Position numbers and translations under genes: made by a program. From Nannochloropsis oceanica (Eukaryota; Sar; Eustigmatophyceae; Eustigmatales; Monodopsidaceae): a stretch of DNA of 64,000 bases. Positions 62,778 to 64,000 of this stretch are shown in pieces. Within the stretch, counting starts at the first letter, position 1. Every line of letters begins with the position of its first letter. The stretch spans positions 327,001 through 391,000 of the forward strand of contig CP038128.1 of NCBI GenBank assembly GCA_004519485.1. Reading direction: 5' to 3'. The notes below the pieces were generated by a model. The model was not told where the DNA came from. It ran no database searches and saw only the letters and a program-made list of their open reading frames with translations.

Positions 62778-63593
62778 CAATCTCTCCTGCTGCATCTGCT
62801 CCTGCTGCTGTGCCGCCACTGCCGCCGCAATCGCCGCCTGCTCTTTATTGTATGTTACTAACTTCAATTGATCCAAGGGGATAGATGCGGTGGGGGACTC
62901 CGTTCGCCTGAGAGGGTTCAGTTCCATAAACGCTGCAGTGGACAAAGCCGAGCTTTGAGGAGAAAGTTCAACTTTCGCCACGGGCTTGTTGTAACGAATC
63001 GGGCTCAGGGGAGCTTCGTAGAACGGGTTGGAACTTCGAGAAGCTGGGCGGGAAGAGTTCAGACCAAGGGACGAGGAGGAGGAAGAGGCGAAAGTGGTGT
63101 TGCATTGGGTGGTAGTTGGGGGAGGCGGAATAGAGGGGGGAGGGGGAGAGGCATAGGAAAGGGGGGGGGCATGTTGTTTGACGGAGTAGGATGTCCCTGC
63201 CTCATAGAAACTTTGCTTTTGTGTGCCAAGGCTATCAATGCGTGCGGGCTCCTTGAAGATCTCGAAGGGGTTCCCATCAATTGCGCCAGGCTCGCTGACA
63301 AAGGAGGCACGTCGTTGGGGAGAAGTGGGGGCGAATTCAAGCCATTTCTCTTGGCTTTGGTGTATTTCTGCCGCCGACGGAACCGTCCCCAGAGTTTGGC
63401 GACGTTGCGATGGTGCATTGTTGCTCGAGCTACTGCTGCTACGTCCAGCGCCGGCGCTAGCGCCCTGGGCGGCGAGGGGGGCTGAGACGGGGGTGGAGAC
63501 GTTTCTTTCTTGTTGGTTAAGGGTGTCCATCCGTGGTGCCGTGACCTCCTTGCCCGTCATATGCATCGGTACGGGGCTGGTCCACAGCGTCAT
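61434..63593 (-). CDS. PDZ-like plus PH-domain scaffold with poly-Gln and NPF motifs
   Basis: Not a named family. 719 residues from the ATG at 63593 (MTLWTSPVPMHMTGKE); the frame is open to 63887 and an AG acceptor just upstream leaves an extra first exon possible. In order: Ser-rich N-terminus; two NPF tripeptides (GNPFEIF, SSNPFYEA), ligands of EH domains in endocytosis; a Gln-rich region with the unit WGAWPQQQQQ twice and two poly-Gln runs; acidic DEEEEPVDHHDEEDD; a PDZ-like fold (YYEVTFTAPTTFGMLLERKD, LGSMLASINGEDVTGLTYKE, TLERIKSQVRPMTVVFER); and a C-terminal PH domain (LQGYFFVSKGPFFSNPTTMD, KWKRKYIVLGG, VFQIYDSKRAYHN, LKFFAFMTPAARFKSIRIAS). Together this suggests an endocytic or membrane-trafficking adaptor; inference only. 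Confidence 0.7.
62585..62800 (-). repeat. Coding poly-Gln runs with a duplicated WGAWPQQQQQ unit
   Basis: CAG/CAA repeats (seen as CTG/TTG on the plus strand) in the PDZ/PH gene, about 62590-62630 and 62740-62780, with a tandem ten-residue unit between 62692 and 62745. The mixed CAG/CAA codons in the first run suggest selection on protein rather than pure slippage. Confidence 0.8.
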
Positions 63594-64000
63594 GGCTGCG
63601 TCCGTGTCGATGGGGTGTGTCCTGCATTGTTGCGTAAGGGTCGGGGAAAAGGGAGATGCAAGTGGGTGGATTGGTTTGGGCTGGTGCATGGACATTCCAG
63701 GTGGGCACATCAAACTGTCGAGGGAGTTTGGTGCATGAACACGTAAAATTACTCCAGGGATGGCAACGATCCTTATTAAGTACTCTTGAGTCGTCCTAAG
63801 AAGTCCTCGCCGACGACGAGAGGGACTTCTGCTCGAGCTACAGGGCAACAAAAAATAACGAGGTCTCCCCCTAGAGTCCTTGGCCACGTGAAATGGTGTA
63901 TGTGGTGCATCTTGATCGGATCGTCATAGACGGCGGTAAGCGCAGAGCGCTTGTCTTGCTTGATAAAGGGGCGCGGACTAGGGTACAGTAGTAGGGGAGA
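63594..64000. other. Right edge, upstream of the PDZ/PH gene
   Basis: Promoter or leader of the minus-strand PDZ/PH gene. No other feature seen before the window ends. Confidence 0.4.

Noticed and set aside
1-64000. tRNA, rRNA, CRISPR array, transposons or viral elements
   Set aside because: I looked for B-box-like GGTTCGAATCC cores, direct-repeat arrays, transposase, reverse transcriptase or capsid motifs and found none that hold up; a tRNAscan or Infernal run would be decisive for RNA genes.

Overview
This window looks like nuclear DNA of a photosynthetic stramenopile (ochrophyte) alga. It shows: spliceosomal introns of about 70-250 bp with GT..AG ends and pyrimidine-rich acceptors; purely eukaryotic genes (Sm-D3, XPA, NUFIP, a bromodomain/NET protein, a GATOR2 WD40 protein, IFRD); low-complexity Gln/Ala/Gly/Ser tracts; and, most tellingly, a series of proteins whose N-termini are an ER signal peptide ending in a small residue followed by Phe/Tyr (QAF-VARLP, RGF-VMPRLP, RGF-VLPTRP, HAF-VGITP, QAF-APPYT, QAF-NVPSQ, TAF-LTPSP, HAY-IPLP). 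That is the two-part plastid presequence of algae with a red-derived secondary plastid. A RIB43A gene at the left edge implies a species that still makes a flagellum at some stage. Intron density is low (0-4 per gene) and genes are closely packed. A eustigmatophyte-like genome is my guess, but species cannot be fixed from the sequence alone.

Layout, left to right: RIB43A axoneme protein (+, cut by the edge); SLC43-like MFS carrier (-); plastid-addressed methylthioribose-kinase-like protein with a very long tail (+, frame break at a G12 run); Mpv17-like (+); plastid-type ATP/ADP carrier NTT (+, 3 exons); phosphoserine aminotransferase (+); second Mpv17-like (-); HCF173-like SDR/CIA30 protein (+); IFRD (+); DNAJC28-like (-); unknown presecretory protein (+); Sm-D3 (-); ThiO-like glycine oxidase with a duplicated C-terminal module (+, frame break at another G12 run); histidine phosphatase (-, with a GC-AG intron); a gene-poor 2.8 kb with a 650 bp polypurine block; HAD phosphatase (+); AT-richer 1.7 kb without a clear gene; NUFIP/CCCH protein (-); type II peroxiredoxin (+); XPA (+); alpha/beta hydrolase (-) back to back with an ER FKBP (+); FAD4/PEDS1-like desaturase (-); a 50-codon ORF (-); NodZ/O-fucosyltransferase-like Golgi enzyme (+); unknown plastid protein (-); RCC1-repeat protein (-, 5 exons); GT71-like Golgi enzyme (+); bromodomain/NET protein (-); WDR24 (+); PDZ/PH scaffold (-).

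There is no operon logic, but about a third of the genes serve the plastid: psbA translation (HCF173-like), serine synthesis, adenylate exchange, thiazole synthesis, 3-trans fatty acid of phosphatidylglycerol, two Mpv17 membrane proteins and an unknown. Several divergent pairs share short promoters. I saw no tRNA, rRNA, CRISPR array, transposon or viral element.
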